From Amphritea atlantica (lineage in GTDB: Bacteria > Pseudomonadota > Gammaproteobacteria > Pseudomonadales > Balneatricaceae): a DNA stretch of 64,000 nucleotides. The notes under the pieces are model-generated. The model was not told the DNA's origin, ran no database searches, and saw only the letters and a program-made list of their open reading frames with translations. Each line of letters opens with the position of its first letter. Positions within the stretch are counted from its first letter, which is position 1. A program made the translations under genes and the position numbers. The DNA is taken from the NCBI RefSeq assembly GCF_900111095.1, contig NZ_FOGB01000016.1, positions 1 through 64,000 of the forward strand, given 5' to 3'. Below, piece by piece: positions 1 to 8,916 of this stretch.

Positions 1-52
1 TCACAAGCCAAAAAACTAAAAATCGTCCGCTGCCAGATAACTGTATTTTATA

Positions 53-1972
53 TTACAGGACCTGAGCAGATCCTTTACTGTACATTGGGTCTTTTATCCC
101 GTGCAGAGGGTGATACCCATTGACCGATTCCAGCAGCAGTGAACGAATTGCCTCATAGTCGAAGCTGTCTAAAGCAAGCTGCATCTGAGCTATAACCGGC
201 ACTAAATCACCCCATTCAATCATCAGCTCTTCCGCCTGCATAATCATAGGATGAGCAGTCTGTTTGACATTATCCCCAATCAGAAGCTCCTCATAAAGCT
301 TCTCACCATCACGTAAACCTGTGTAAATTATCTCAATATCACCATCAGGATGATTTTCATCTTTAACGGACAATCCTGTCAGATTTATCATCTGCTTAGC
401 CAGGCTTTTTATCTTTACCGCTTTTCCCATATCGAGCACAAAAACATCACCAGAGGCCCCCATTGATCCTGCCTGAATGACCAGTGAGGACGCCTCAGGT
501 ATGGTCATAAAATACCGTGTTATATCAGGATGCGTAACCGTAACCGGCCCTCCATGACTTATCTGTTGCCTGAACAACGGAATAACAGACCCCGATGAAC
601 CGAGCACGTTTCCAAAGCGAACCATAGCAAAGCGAACTCCACTCCCTTGCTCTCGCTTACTCAACGCCTGCAGTACCAGCTCAGCAAAACGCTTACTGGC
701 CCCCATAACATTAGTCGGACGCACCGCCTTATCCGTGGAAATCAGTACAAAGTTTTTGACACCATTATCAATGGCGACCTCAGCTGTATTCAGGGTGCCA
801 AAAAGATTATTTCGCACACCTGCAACAACGTTAGACTCGACCAGTGGCACATGTTTATACGCTGCAGCATGATAGATAGTATCAACATGATATTGACGGA
901 TGACTCTTTGCAGAAGAACTCTGTCAAGGACAGAACCCAGAACCGGAACCACATCGACCAGACCATCAGTAAGCTTGCTCAACTCTTGCTCGATCGTATA
1001 AAGCGCGTACTCTGACTGCTCGTACAATATAACGGAGGAAGGCCGCTGATTGACTATCTGACGACATAGCTCAGAGCCTATAGAGCCCCCGGCACCGGTA
1101 ACCATTACACTCTGATTAAGAATACAAGCGGCAAGCAAATCCTGATTGGGTAAAACCTCCTCACGACCAAGCAGATCAGCGATATCGACTTCACGCACAT
1201 CGTTTATTGTAACTTTGCCACCGGCTATATCGGAAAGCGCAGGCAGGGTGAGAACTCTTAACTGAAAATCACTGAGAGAATCGACAATAGTTTTACGCCG
1301 ATACCTAGAGACTGAGGGAATAGCCAGCAATACAGCATTGATATCATAACGCTCTACAAGACCTCCAATATCCGATGGGCTATAAACCCTGATACCATTG
1401 ATATCCATACCCCTTAACGAGCTGTCATCATCTATATAGGCAACTGCAACGAACTCACTTGAATGATGCAAGGCAGTCGCCAGTTGCCGCCCTGCCGTTC
1501 CTGCCCCATAAATAAGAACTCTTTCTGAATCTTTTTGTGCACTATGATCACCGCCGGGAAACTGGTACAGAATAACCCATCGGGCCATCATCCGGCTGCC
1601 ACCAATCACCAGCACTGCCACCAACCAGAATATGAAAATAACAGAACGGGGGGTATTCAGTTCAAGCGCCATCAGATAAACCGCGACCCACCAGACAAGC
1701 ACGGCAAGCGATACCGCTTTGATCACTGTCCACTGAGCGCGGTAGCCAATATAACGGATGATTGCCCTGTACAGCCCGAGCTTGATGAATATAGGTATGG
1801 CGATGACTGGCGCGATCAGATAGGCGGGCCAGTGAACAAAACCCATTGCTGTCCAGTCCCCATATCGGAGAGCATAACTCAGCCAACAACATAGCGGCAG
1901 GACTAACAGATCAAAAACAACAAAGATTACTTTCTTCGACTGCCGGGATGAATTAAGAATGAAGTGAAGCAA
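53..1972 (-). CDS. Membrane-bound nucleotide-sugar 4,6-dehydratase, WbpM/PglF/CapD type
   Basis: The 639-residue protein has about four hydrophobic helices in residues 15-125, a first Rossmann domain (GAGTAG near 156-161) and a second NAD-binding SDR domain (TGAGGSIG at 292-299). The catalytic region has S412/T413-D-K and M423-x3-K427, that is Met where ordinary SDRs have Tyr, which is typical of the WbpM/FlaA1 dehydratases. Family members convert UDP-GlcNAc to the 4-keto-6-deoxy sugar at the inner membrane. The start is TTG: an in-frame TAG lies just upstream and AGAAGG precedes it at a good distance. It is the last gene of the minus-strand polysaccharide run in this window; the PglC-like transferase gene ends 31 bases upstream. 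With the WbpV-like reductase nearby, the likely product is UDP-D-QuiNAc (inference). Confidence 0.93.
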   Translation of the reverse strand: MLHFILNSSRQSKKVIFVVFDLLVLPLCCWLSYALRYGDWTAMGFVHWPAYLIAPVIAIPIFIKLGLYRAIIRYIGYRAQWTVIKAVSLAVLVWWVAVYLMALELNTPRSVIFIFWLVAVLVIGGSRMMARWVILYQFPGGDHSAQKDSERVLIYGAGTAGRQLATALHHSSEFVAVAYIDDDSSLRGMDINGIRVYSPSDIGGLVERYDINAVLLAIPSVSRYRRKTIVDSLSDFQLRVLTLPALSDIAGGKVTINDVREVDIADLLGREEVLPNQDLLAACILNQSVMVTGAGGSIGSELCRQIVNQRPSSVILYEQSEYALYTIEQELSKLTDGLVDVVPVLGSVLDRVLLQRVIRQYHVDTIYHAAAYKHVPLVESNVVAGVRNNLFGTLNTAEVAIDNGVKNFVLISTDKAVRPTNVMGASKRFAELVLQALSKREQGSGVRFAMVRFGNVLGSSGSVIPLFRQQISHGGPVTVTHPDITRYFMTIPEASSLVIQAGSMGASGDVFVLDMGKAVKIKSLAKQMINLTGLSVKDENHPDGDIEIIYTGLRDGEKLYEELLIGDNVKQTAHPMIMQAEELMIEWGDLVPVIAQMQLALDSFDYEAIRSLLLESVNGYHPLHGIKDPMYSKGSAQVL

Positions 1973-2003
1973 GCAGTAGTCCTTCTAAAATTGCATTGGC
2001 TCT

Positions 2004-2552
2004 TCAGTGAATCCGGTCACCGGCGCCCTTTCCCAAGGCTGTAGCTACTATATAGTGAAAATAGGATTTTAACGACATTGTCTTGATCATTTTCTCATCC
2101 GTCTCTGCAAGCAGTTCCGGAGTCGACATATCTATCTCACTGATCTGGGCAAGCCCGGTAATACCTGGACGCACATTAAAAACATTTCGTTTAGAACGCG
2201 CATCTGTTAACTCAGTCTGATTGAAAAGACCTGGTCGTGGCCCTACCAGACTCATCTCACCCTTTAGTACATTCCATAACTGCGGAAGCTCATCAAGTTT
2301 TGTTTTGCGAAGAAAATGCCCGAACCGTGTGATCGAACTGGCACTTGCCAGATGAGTAGCAACAGAAGCGGTATCTAAGGACATTGTTCTGAATTTAAGA
2401 AGAGTAAAAGGCTTTTGATACCGCCCAACCCTCGTCTGACAAAAAATAGGGGAACCTGTGTCAAAAAGGCCTATTATAGTTAGCAAAAGCAGCACAGGGA
2501 AACCCAGTACCAAACCCGCGAACGCAAAACATAAATCTAAAAAACGAATCAA
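2004..2552 (-). CDS. Initiating phospho-sugar transferase, small monotopic PglC/WcaJ-C type
   Basis: At 182 residues this is the minimal bacterial sugar transferase domain: one N-terminal hydrophobic re-entrant helix (about 8-30), a basic stretch with KFRTMS, and the catalytic Asp-Glu pair D87-E88 in [10 protein letters not shown] followed by SLVGPRPG. The family moves a sugar-1-phosphate from a UDP-sugar to undecaprenyl phosphate on the inner face of the membrane, starting an oligosaccharide repeat unit. The start is TTG overlapping the TGA of the upstream epimerase gene (TTGA), with GGAGAA six to eight bases before it. Neighbours make QuiNAc-type sugars, so UDP-QuiNAc is the probable donor (inference, by analogy with dehydratase/reductase/transferase trios such as WreV-WreQ-WreU). 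Confidence 0.9.
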   Translation of the reverse strand: MIRFLDLCFAFAGLVLGFPVLLLLTIIGLFDTGSPIFCQTRVGRYQKPFTLLKFRTMSLDTASVATHLASASSITRFGHFLRKTKLDELPQLWNVLKGEMSLVGPRPGLFNQTELTDARSKRNVFNVRPGITGLAQISEIDMSTPELLAETDEKMIKTMSLKSYFHYIVATALGKGAGDRIH

Positions 2553-3481
2553 CGGTTATTCTCCGCTTCAAAACAACGCTTCAATCCCTCTTCAACCGAA
2601 AGAGGAGGCTCCCACCCAAGAAGATCGCGGGCTTTAGAGATATCAACCTGAAGAGAATCCAACAAGCGATCAGCCAACGCCTTTTTTCCTATGAGCGTAG
2701 CACTCAGACGTAAAAAGCTTTCAGGAAAAGGGATTAGTCGGCTGGGTTTCCCCATCGCCCTGGCAATCCCTCTCAATAAATCAGAAGTGGACAGATCCTC
2801 TCCATCCCCTGCAAGAAAAACCTGATTGGCAGCAGCGGGATGATCTATGCATGTTACGACCAAATCAATCAGATTATCTATACTTATAAGGGTGCGTTTA
2901 TTAAAAACAGCCCCCAAGGGCAATGGCACACCTTTTTTAACCAAATTAATCATGCTGGCAAAGTTACCTTTAACACCAGGTCCATAAACAAGTGGAGGCC
3001 GTATAATTATAACCTCCATGCCCGATGATACAGCTAAGTCCTGCAGCCCAAGCTCAGATTCCAATTTAGAGATCGCATAAGAATCTTCAGGTCGAGGAAT
3101 ATCATCAGCAGTAAAAGGGTGCCCTAAGAAGGTCTGCTCACCATTGACTTTTATCGTACTAATAAAGATGAAACGCTTTACTCCAGAATCTGCTGCTTGG
3201 CGAGCAAGATTAAGCGTTCCACTAACATTGACTGCACGAAACTCATTCAAAGACTCTGAAGGCTTATGAACCATACTATGAACTAGGGCAGCTGTATGAA
3301 TTAACACATCACACTTTTCAAATACATTGCCATAATCAACGGTATCTTCCAGTTGAAAATTATAATGTTTATTGCCACTTTTTATTTTTGATCTCCCTAT
3401 AGATATAACTTCATAGCCTGTAAACCCTTTCATCAAAGCAGCACCAATAAAACCTGTACCACCTGTTACCGCTATCTTCAA
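2549..3481 (-). CDS. NAD-dependent sugar epimerase/4-reductase, WbpV/WreQ-like SDR
   Basis: A 310-residue extended SDR with the N-terminal dinucleotide motif GGTGFIG (residues 7-13), the active-site Ser108-Thr109 and Tyr135-x3-Lys139. Proteins of this type beside a WbpM dehydratase usually reduce the 4-keto sugar to UDP-D-QuiNAc; a plain epimerase role cannot be excluded. The start codon is TTG, sharing bases with the TGA of the glycosyltransferase gene upstream; no in-frame ATG lies near enough to replace it without losing the Rossmann motif. The gene overlaps the PglC-like transferase gene by four bases, so translation is probably coupled. Confidence 0.85.
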   Translation of the reverse strand: MKIAVTGGTGFIGAALMKGFTGYEVISIGRSKIKSGNKHYNFQLEDTVDYGNVFEKCDVLIHTAALVHSMVHKPSESLNEFRAVNVSGTLNLARQAADSGVKRFIFISTIKVNGEQTFLGHPFTADDIPRPEDSYAISKLESELGLQDLAVSSGMEVIIIRPPLVYGPGVKGNFASMINLVKKGVPLPLGAVFNKRTLISIDNLIDLVVTCIDHPAAANQVFLAGDGEDLSTSDLLRGIARAMGKPSRLIPFPESFLRLSATLIGKKALADRLLDSLQVDISKARDLLGWEPPLSVEEGLKRCFEAENNR

Positions 3482-4692
3482 AGGAAACGCCCCATTGATA
3501 CATCTTCTAATATTTTACCTACGGCAGTAGAAACGGCAAAAACATCAATCATCAACTGTCTAGACTTAATACCCATTTCCTCTCGCTTCTCCGAATCAGA
3601 AAGAATGGCTATAGCGTTTGAATAAAAACAATCATCATCTCCGTTAATACTAACTAATCCAGCACCAGAATCATTTATTAAATCAATAACGTCATTTCCC
3701 GGGTTTACGCTACCAATAATAGGTAACCCTTCAACCATATAACCTAGTAGCTTTCCTGGAAAGTTATGAGCCCGATGATTACAAGAAAGTGAAAACAAGC
3801 CCACATCTACTTGCGTTAAGATCGATATATATTGTTCTTGGGAAACCGAAGGGAGTAAAGTAACATTATCCAGCGTCCACGCTTGACAGCGATCTTGAAC
3901 CAACTGATACTCATCACCCTGACCTACCAATAAAAAATGCGCTCTAGGAAAACTCCGCATTCTACGAGCTAAACGCATAATATTCTCCATATCCTGAGCA
4001 TGACCTATATTTCCCCCGTAGAAAAAAATTATTTTCCCATCTAGGAGGAAGCTTTCTATCACCTGTTTTCCATATCCAAAATCTGTGACTCTCTCTGGAT
4101 CAGTCCAATTATAAAGAACTGTCAGCTTTCTAGTTTCAATATTACAAATAGAAGAAAAAACCACCTCATTTGCTGGAGACTGAAGAGCAATTCGATCGGA
4201 CACTAAATAATTTTTTCTCTCAAAAAACCGGAAGAACATAGCTGCCAATGACTTCTCTTTAATAATTCCCTCATCAATTATCCACTGAGGAAAAAAATCT
4301 CTTAATACTAAATATACAAAAGCTCCCTTAGACTTAAAATAACGAGCAAGTCCACAAAAAAATATTGTCGGGGAATAATTAATGCACAAATCAAAGCCCG
4401 TGTCTTTCCCGCCATTTCTAATTGCTCTTATCGCCCGAAACGATATTAACGTTTCATTAATTGCTCTTTTTAAGTAACCACAACCTCTTATTTTTCCAGC
4501 TCTAAAAAACCAAACTTCCACTCCTTCAATATGCTCAACGCATAGTAAGCAGGATTGATCAGGCATTCCCGGGGTCACAACGACAACCTGATGCCCCAGC
4601 TTATAGAATTCAACACCAAGTTCATGCAACATTTTTGCATGAACTCTTGTACTTTCAGGCAAATAATCGTCAGAAAGGATTACAATCCTCAT
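3478..4692 (-). CDS. GT4-family glycosyltransferase, WbuB-like
   Basis: The 404-residue protein has the two-Rossmann layout of GT-B enzymes: an N-terminal acceptor domain beginning MRIVILSDDYLPES, and a C-terminal donor domain with FFYGGNIGHAQD and a FPGKLLGYMVEGLP segment typical of GT4. It follows a UDP-L-QuiNAc/L-FucNAc gene set directly, as WbuB does in enteric O-antigen loci, so transfer of that amino sugar to the Und-PP-linked first residue is a reasonable inference. The ATG at 4692 is chosen; a TTG six codons earlier is possible but lies inside the end of the upstream gene. GGAAGAAAG in that region can serve as ribosome site. Confidence 0.87.
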   Translation of the reverse strand: MRIVILSDDYLPESTRVHAKMLHELGVEFYKLGHQVVVVTPGMPDQSCLLCVEHIEGVEVWFFRAGKIRGCGYLKRAINETLISFRAIRAIRNGGKDTGFDLCINYSPTIFFCGLARYFKSKGAFVYLVLRDFFPQWIIDEGIIKEKSLAAMFFRFFERKNYLVSDRIALQSPANEVVFSSICNIETRKLTVLYNWTDPERVTDFGYGKQVIESFLLDGKIIFFYGGNIGHAQDMENIMRLARRMRSFPRAHFLLVGQGDEYQLVQDRCQAWTLDNVTLLPSVSQEQYISILTQVDVGLFSLSCNHRAHNFPGKLLGYMVEGLPIIGSVNPGNDVIDLINDSGAGLVSINGDDDCFYSNAIAILSDSEKREEMGIKSRQLMIDVFAVSTAVGKILEDVSMGRFL

Positions 4693-4694
4693 AT

Positions 4695-5855
4695 TTAAAC
4701 TTTCTTCCAAACCAGACGATTCACATAATCAGTATAGCTTTGAATAACCCGGAGAACTTTATCGGAGACATTAGGTGAAGAATAATCAGAGACTAAACTT
4801 ATAGATCGGCTATCTCCCCGTGTTTGATCTTCAAGAATTCTTATTGCCTGCAATATTCTATCCGTATTCATTCCAGTGAACATTACGGCTCCTTCTTCCA
4901 TACCCTCCGGACGTTCATGGGCATCACGAAGATTTATTGCTGGGAAATTCATGATAGATGACTCTTCTGTAATTGTACCGCTATCGCTGAGCACAATTTT
5001 CGCACTCATTTGTAACTGAATATAATCACTAAACCCAAGAGGCTTTTGTAACTGTATAAGAGGATGAAAAATCAAATGCTCCTGTTCAATTTTTTTACGC
5101 ATTCGAGGATGCGTAGATACTATAATTGGGAGCGCATAAGTCTCCGCCAACGTATCAAGCGTTTTTACGAATTTATTAATATTGCATTCTGAATCAATAT
5201 TTTCTTCACGATGAACACTCACAACAAAATATTTCTCAGCCTCGAGATCCATTCTAAGCAACACATCAGAACTCATTATTTTATCGATATAATAATTGAG
5301 GACCTCCTCCATAGGACTTCCTGTTTTCACTATCATATCTGGAGGAACACCTTCTTTAAGAAGATATTCCCGTGCGATATTACTGTAAGGCATATTAATA
5401 TCAGAAATGTGATCGACTATCTTTCTATTAATCTCTTCAGGTACACGAAGATCAAAGCAACGGTTACCTGCTTCCATATGAAAGATCGGAATTTTTCTTC
5501 GCTTAGCCGGGATTGCAGCCATGGAGCTATTTGTATCCCCCAAAATCAATACGGCTTCAGGTTTATAATAATCGTATACTGAATCAACCTTAGAAATCAC
5601 TTCCGCAATTGTATTTGCAGCATTCTTTCCAGCACATTCCAGAAACATATCAGGTGCACGAATCCCCAAGTCTTCAAAAAATATCTGATTTAGTTCATAG
5701 TCATAATTTTGACCCGTATGAACCAAAATATGCTCACAATAACGGTCTAACTTCGAGACAACTCTCGATAGTCGAATTATTTCTGGCCGAGTTCCAACAA
5801 TTGTCATTACCCGCAGCCGAGTCTCATCACTCAAAGTTTTCGATGTATTCATCAT
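4695..5855 (-). CDS. UDP-N-acetyl amino-sugar 2-epimerase, FnlC/WbvD (WecB-like)
   Basis: A 386-residue member of the non-hydrolysing UDP-GlcNAc 2-epimerase fold, with GTRPEI near the N-terminus, an HTGQN motif, HMEAGNR, SVHREEN and a SDSGTITEE motif in the C-terminal UDP-binding domain. In the L-FucNAc/L-QuiNAc routes this is the third enzyme, inverting C2 of the UDP-L-sugar. It overlaps the RmlD-like reductase gene by 29 bases and is followed two bases later by the glycosyltransferase gene. Several Met codons (ATGATG at the start, another at residue 17) are possible starts; the first is kept because AAGAAG precedes it. FnlC and WbvD cannot be told apart by eye. Confidence 0.88.
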   Translation of the reverse strand: MMNTSKTLSDETRLRVMTIVGTRPEIIRLSRVVSKLDRYCEHILVHTGQNYDYELNQIFFEDLGIRAPDMFLECAGKNAANTIAEVISKVDSVYDYYKPEAVLILGDTNSSMAAIPAKRRKIPIFHMEAGNRCFDLRVPEEINRKIVDHISDINMPYSNIAREYLLKEGVPPDMIVKTGSPMEEVLNYYIDKIMSSDVLLRMDLEAEKYFVVSVHREENIDSECNINKFVKTLDTLAETYALPIIVSTHPRMRKKIEQEHLIFHPLIQLQKPLGFSDYIQLQMSAKIVLSDSGTITEESSIMNFPAINLRDAHERPEGMEEGAVMFTGMNTDRILQAIRILEDQTRGDSRSISLVSDYSSPNVSDKVLRVIQSYTDYVNRLVWKKV

Positions 5856-6699
5856 GCATCTTCTTAATTAAATATTCCCAGGAAGGAGAAATAAATCCTG
5901 TTTTAGATTTCAAGTTATCAGAATTGAGGCTTCGATCAATTTTAAAGTCCGCATATTCTTCGATTTTATTTATAACTGAATAACGATCTTTTATTAGAGA
6001 TAAAAGAGTAAACTTATCTATCGGATCTGAACTGAGATGATATAGACCATATAATTGTTTATCAATGACGTGCTTTTCAATGAACTCTGCGATACAGACT
6101 GTAGGTAACCCAGAAAATATCGCATTTGCGTAACCTCTGACTGGTTTTTTTTGACTCAAAAACCAATCAACAAGACTTATATTACTCGCTATTTCATGTC
6201 CAATTATAGACGTTCTGAGAGTCAAATGTCCTCCATAATCGACTTCCCCCAATAACTTCGAGCGCCCATACAGATCGCACGCATCGGGCAAATCACCTTC
6301 CTTATAGTTACCCTTTTTACCGGAGAATACACAGTCAGTTGAAAAGTGTATAAGATGTCCCCTCACTTCATCACATATAGCTGCTAGTTTATGAGGAAGC
6401 AAACTATTAATTTCAATTGATGGGACTGGCGCTTTTGACTGGTCAAGTTGTTTAATCACCCCAATACAATTCAGCAAGTAGTTTGGTCTATAATCCAAAA
6501 TTACTTCTCTAATCTTATTGAAGTTTGAAACATCTAACCCAGTAAGAACATTGGTGAACCCTTGCTCTTCTAGTTGATCTGAAGCTCTTTTGTCTCTGAC
6601 ACTACCTAAAACGTCGTAGTCTTTACATTTACTAAAATACCGCAACATGCTACCGCCCAGCATCCCATTAGCACCGAGCACTAAGATTTTATTAGTCAT
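5827..6699 (-). CDS. RmlD-like UDP-4-keto-sugar reductase, WbvR/FnlB type without a cupin domain
   Basis: A 290-residue SDR of the RmlD type: GANGMLGG at 9-16, STDCVFSG near 120-127 and Tyr144-x3-Lys148. It lies between a FnlA-like dehydratase and a FnlC-like 2-epimerase gene. In L-FucNAc synthesis the matching enzyme (WbjC/FnlB/CapF) is about 370 residues, with an extra C-terminal cupin domain; that domain is absent here. Shorter RmlD-like reductases such as WbvR of Vibrio cholerae O37 belong to the UDP-L-RhaNAc to UDP-L-QuiNAc route, so that route is favoured. The ATG at 6699 is chosen over the adjacent upstream TTG; it overlaps the preceding gene's end. Confidence 0.85.
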   Translation of the reverse strand: MTNKILVLGANGMLGGSMLRYFSKCKDYDVLGSVRDKRASDQLEEQGFTNVLTGLDVSNFNKIREVILDYRPNYLLNCIGVIKQLDQSKAPVPSIEINSLLPHKLAAICDEVRGHLIHFSTDCVFSGKKGNYKEGDLPDACDLYGRSKLLGEVDYGGHLTLRTSIIGHEIASNISLVDWFLSQKKPVRGYANAIFSGLPTVCIAEFIEKHVIDKQLYGLYHLSSDPIDKFTLLSLIKDRYSVINKIEEYADFKIDRSLNSDNLKSKTGFISPSWEYLIKKMHDEYIENFE

Positions 6700-7723
6700 C
6701 AAGAGCTACCTTGTCCCCTGTCACAATACATCGGATATAATCAAGTTTTAGAAGTAACTCCTTCATTTCCTCAACATTTAACCGATATGTGTTATGAGAA
6801 TTGTAATCGGCCACTGATGATAACTCTCTGGACCCCTCATCAAAGTACTTCTCATAATTCAGATCACGATTATCCGCGGGGATCCTGTAATAAGCCTCAT
6901 GATCATCAGCTATGAGCATCTCCTCTTGACTACAAAGCGCCTCATATAATTTTTCACCATGCCGGGTGCCTATTATATTTATTGGATGACTCGACCTACC
7001 TATTAACTCTAGAAGAGCTAGGGTTAGAGTCTCAATAGTCGCCGCAGGTGCCTTCTGAACAAAAATATCGCCATTCTGGCCATTTTCAAATGCATAAAGA
7101 ACCAAATCAACAGCATCATCCAAGGTCATCATAAACCGGGTCATATTGGGATCTGTTATGGATATCGCTTTACCATTGAGCACCTGGTCAATAAACAGAG
7201 GTATGACAGAACCTCGAGAGGCCATGACATTACCATATCTGGTGGCACAAATAGTTGTCCCTTTAGGTACATTTCGGGACTTAGCAACAATAACTTTCTC
7301 CATCATTGCCTTAGATATTCCCATAGCATTAATTGGATAAACTGCTTTATCAGTACTTAGACAAACAACTCTTTCAATACTACAATTAATAGCCGATTCT
7401 AAAACGTTTTCTGTACCAAGCACATTGGTTTTTACCGCTTCAAGGGGATAAAATTCACAGGATGGCACCTGTTTCAGAGCCGCTGCATGGAAAACATAAT
7501 CAACGCCTCGCATTGCTGAAAGAATACTTTGATAGTCCCGAACATCACCGATATAAAATTTTAATTTGCTTGAATGGTAGCGTTTGCGCATATCATCTTG
7601 TTTTTTCTCGTCCCGAGAAAAAATTCTGATCTCACCAATATCAGTTTCAAGGAACCTGCGTAGGACTGCATTCCCGAATGACCCTGTACCGCCGGTTATC
7701 AACAACACCTTATTTTTAAACAT
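6692..7723 (-). CDS. UDP-GlcNAc 4,6-dehydratase/5-epimerase, FnlA/WbvB/CapE type
   Basis: A soluble SDR of 343 residues with TGGTGSFG at 10-17, CLSTDKAVYP at 121-130 and the Met134-x3-Lys138 catalytic pair (Met replacing Tyr, as in FlaA1/CapE dehydratases). It is the first enzyme of the UDP-N-acetyl-L-hexosamine branch, removing water across C4-C6 and inverting C5. The ATG at 7723 fits the usual N-terminus; a TTG four codons upstream is the alternative. GAGGA lies upstream. It overlaps the RmlD-like gene by eight bases; about 85 bases without obvious signals separate it from the glycosyltransferase gene transcribed before it. Confidence 0.9.
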   Translation of the reverse strand: MFKNKVLLITGGTGSFGNAVLRRFLETDIGEIRIFSRDEKKQDDMRKRYHSSKLKFYIGDVRDYQSILSAMRGVDYVFHAAALKQVPSCEFYPLEAVKTNVLGTENVLESAINCSIERVVCLSTDKAVYPINAMGISKAMMEKVIVAKSRNVPKGTTICATRYGNVMASRGSVIPLFIDQVLNGKAISITDPNMTRFMMTLDDAVDLVLYAFENGQNGDIFVQKAPAATIETLTLALLELIGRSSHPINIIGTRHGEKLYEALCSQEEMLIADDHEAYYRIPADNRDLNYEKYFDEGSRELSSVADYNSHNTYRLNVEEMKELLLKLDYIRCIVTGDKVALDD

Positions 7724-7809
7724 TGCAGATCCCAATCCTCTCTAAATCTACATTTATCTCATTTAATGCAATGCCATCAAACCGTCTCTCCATAAATAAA
7801 GACAATACA

Positions 7810-8916
7810 CTACATGAATTTTCTAAAGTCATTACCTAATTCCTTTTTTAGAATAGCCCGATATTCTAATTCTACATTTTTTTTCATAGCATAAAAATAT
7901 TCTTTAGATGCACTAGGATCTGCACGCAAGACAGGCGTTTTACCATCGAAAGTTTCAAGACTTCCATATTCTAAATGCACACAAATATCAGCACTACACA
8001 TCTCATCAACAAGTTCATTTTTAAACCATACAATCGGTTTAAATTCCAAGCCACTTAACTCGACAAGCGCATAACTGAAAGACTCAAACTGAGATGTAAT
8101 AAAAGGCAAACGGTTAGGTAATGTTTTCAGGATCTTCGAAATCTGAGAATGATCTAAAGATTCATATAAATACACTTTTGGCCCACTAACCTGTTGCAAA
8201 AGATTGGCTAACTGTTTCACACGTTCCAGTTCTTTATGACATTCAGGAACAAAAAACAAATGAATAGACTTCACATTATCAAACCAAGATCGTCCATTTT
8301 TTTTTTGGAGCTGCTCAAATAAAGCATCAAGAAAATCACCCACTCCTTTATTTGGAACCATCCTCGCCACATTAATTATGTTCACACCCTCCCCAGGCAC
8401 GTAAGCCGAATTATCTGCCAGCATCATATTAGGCCCAATAATATCATCAACTCTATAACCAACAATTTCTCCTAGAACTTTCTTTGCAAAAAAAAGTTCT
8501 TCTTCATTACTAGCCAACACAGATATTCTTTTCAACTTCGAATTTAAAAAACTGCATTTACTAATAATTTTTATAATTACTTTCTTCTTCCTTTCAGATA
8601 TCTTTAACGCACCTTCTTTCAATTCACCATGAGGTAATAATACTAGATTAATACGGACAGGCAATAACATCAGCATTACCACATATGGAGAAAAAAATGA
8701 ATGCACGATAAAGCATCGATATCGATAAAATATCACATCACGAATAGCGAAAACAAACTGTTTATTCCTCCCAATAGAGGACAAATCTAAAAAGTCACTA
8801 TCACAGGAATTAATTATTCCAGAAGCCTTAAAAAGGCTAACCCCCCGAGCAACCCCTCCTCCTTGAACGGCATTATCACCAACGGCAGAAACCCATCGAA
8901 CACGATCACAACTCAT
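7810..8916 (-). CDS. Putative GT4-like glycosyltransferase, divergent
   Basis: The 368-residue protein is not closely recognisable, but the second half reads like a GT-B donor domain: VARMVPNKGVGDFLDAL at the start of that domain (about 180-196) and the E-x7-E signature in ESFSYALVE (about 288-296). The N-terminal part has SAVGDNAVQGGGVARG, a pattern of acceptor-side loops that bind the nucleotide sugar phosphates. No membrane anchor is evident. It overlaps the ABC exporter gene by 11 bases, with AGGAG ten bases before its ATG, so the two are probably translated together. Base composition is very AT-rich, unlike the housekeeping genes of the window. Sugar specificity cannot be read from sequence. 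Confidence 0.75.
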   Translation of the reverse strand: MSCDRVRWVSAVGDNAVQGGGVARGVSLFKASGIINSCDSDFLDLSSIGRNKQFVFAIRDVIFYRYRCFIVHSFFSPYVVMLMLLPVRINLVLLPHGELKEGALKISERKKKVIIKIISKCSFLNSKLKRISVLASNEEELFFAKKVLGEIVGYRVDDIIGPNMMLADNSAYVPGEGVNIINVARMVPNKGVGDFLDALFEQLQKKNGRSWFDNVKSIHLFFVPECHKELERVKQLANLLQQVSGPKVYLYESLDHSQISKILKTLPNRLPFITSQFESFSYALVELSGLEFKPIVWFKNELVDEMCSADICVHLEYGSLETFDGKTPVLRADPSASKEYFYAMKKNVELEYRAILKKELGNDFRKFM

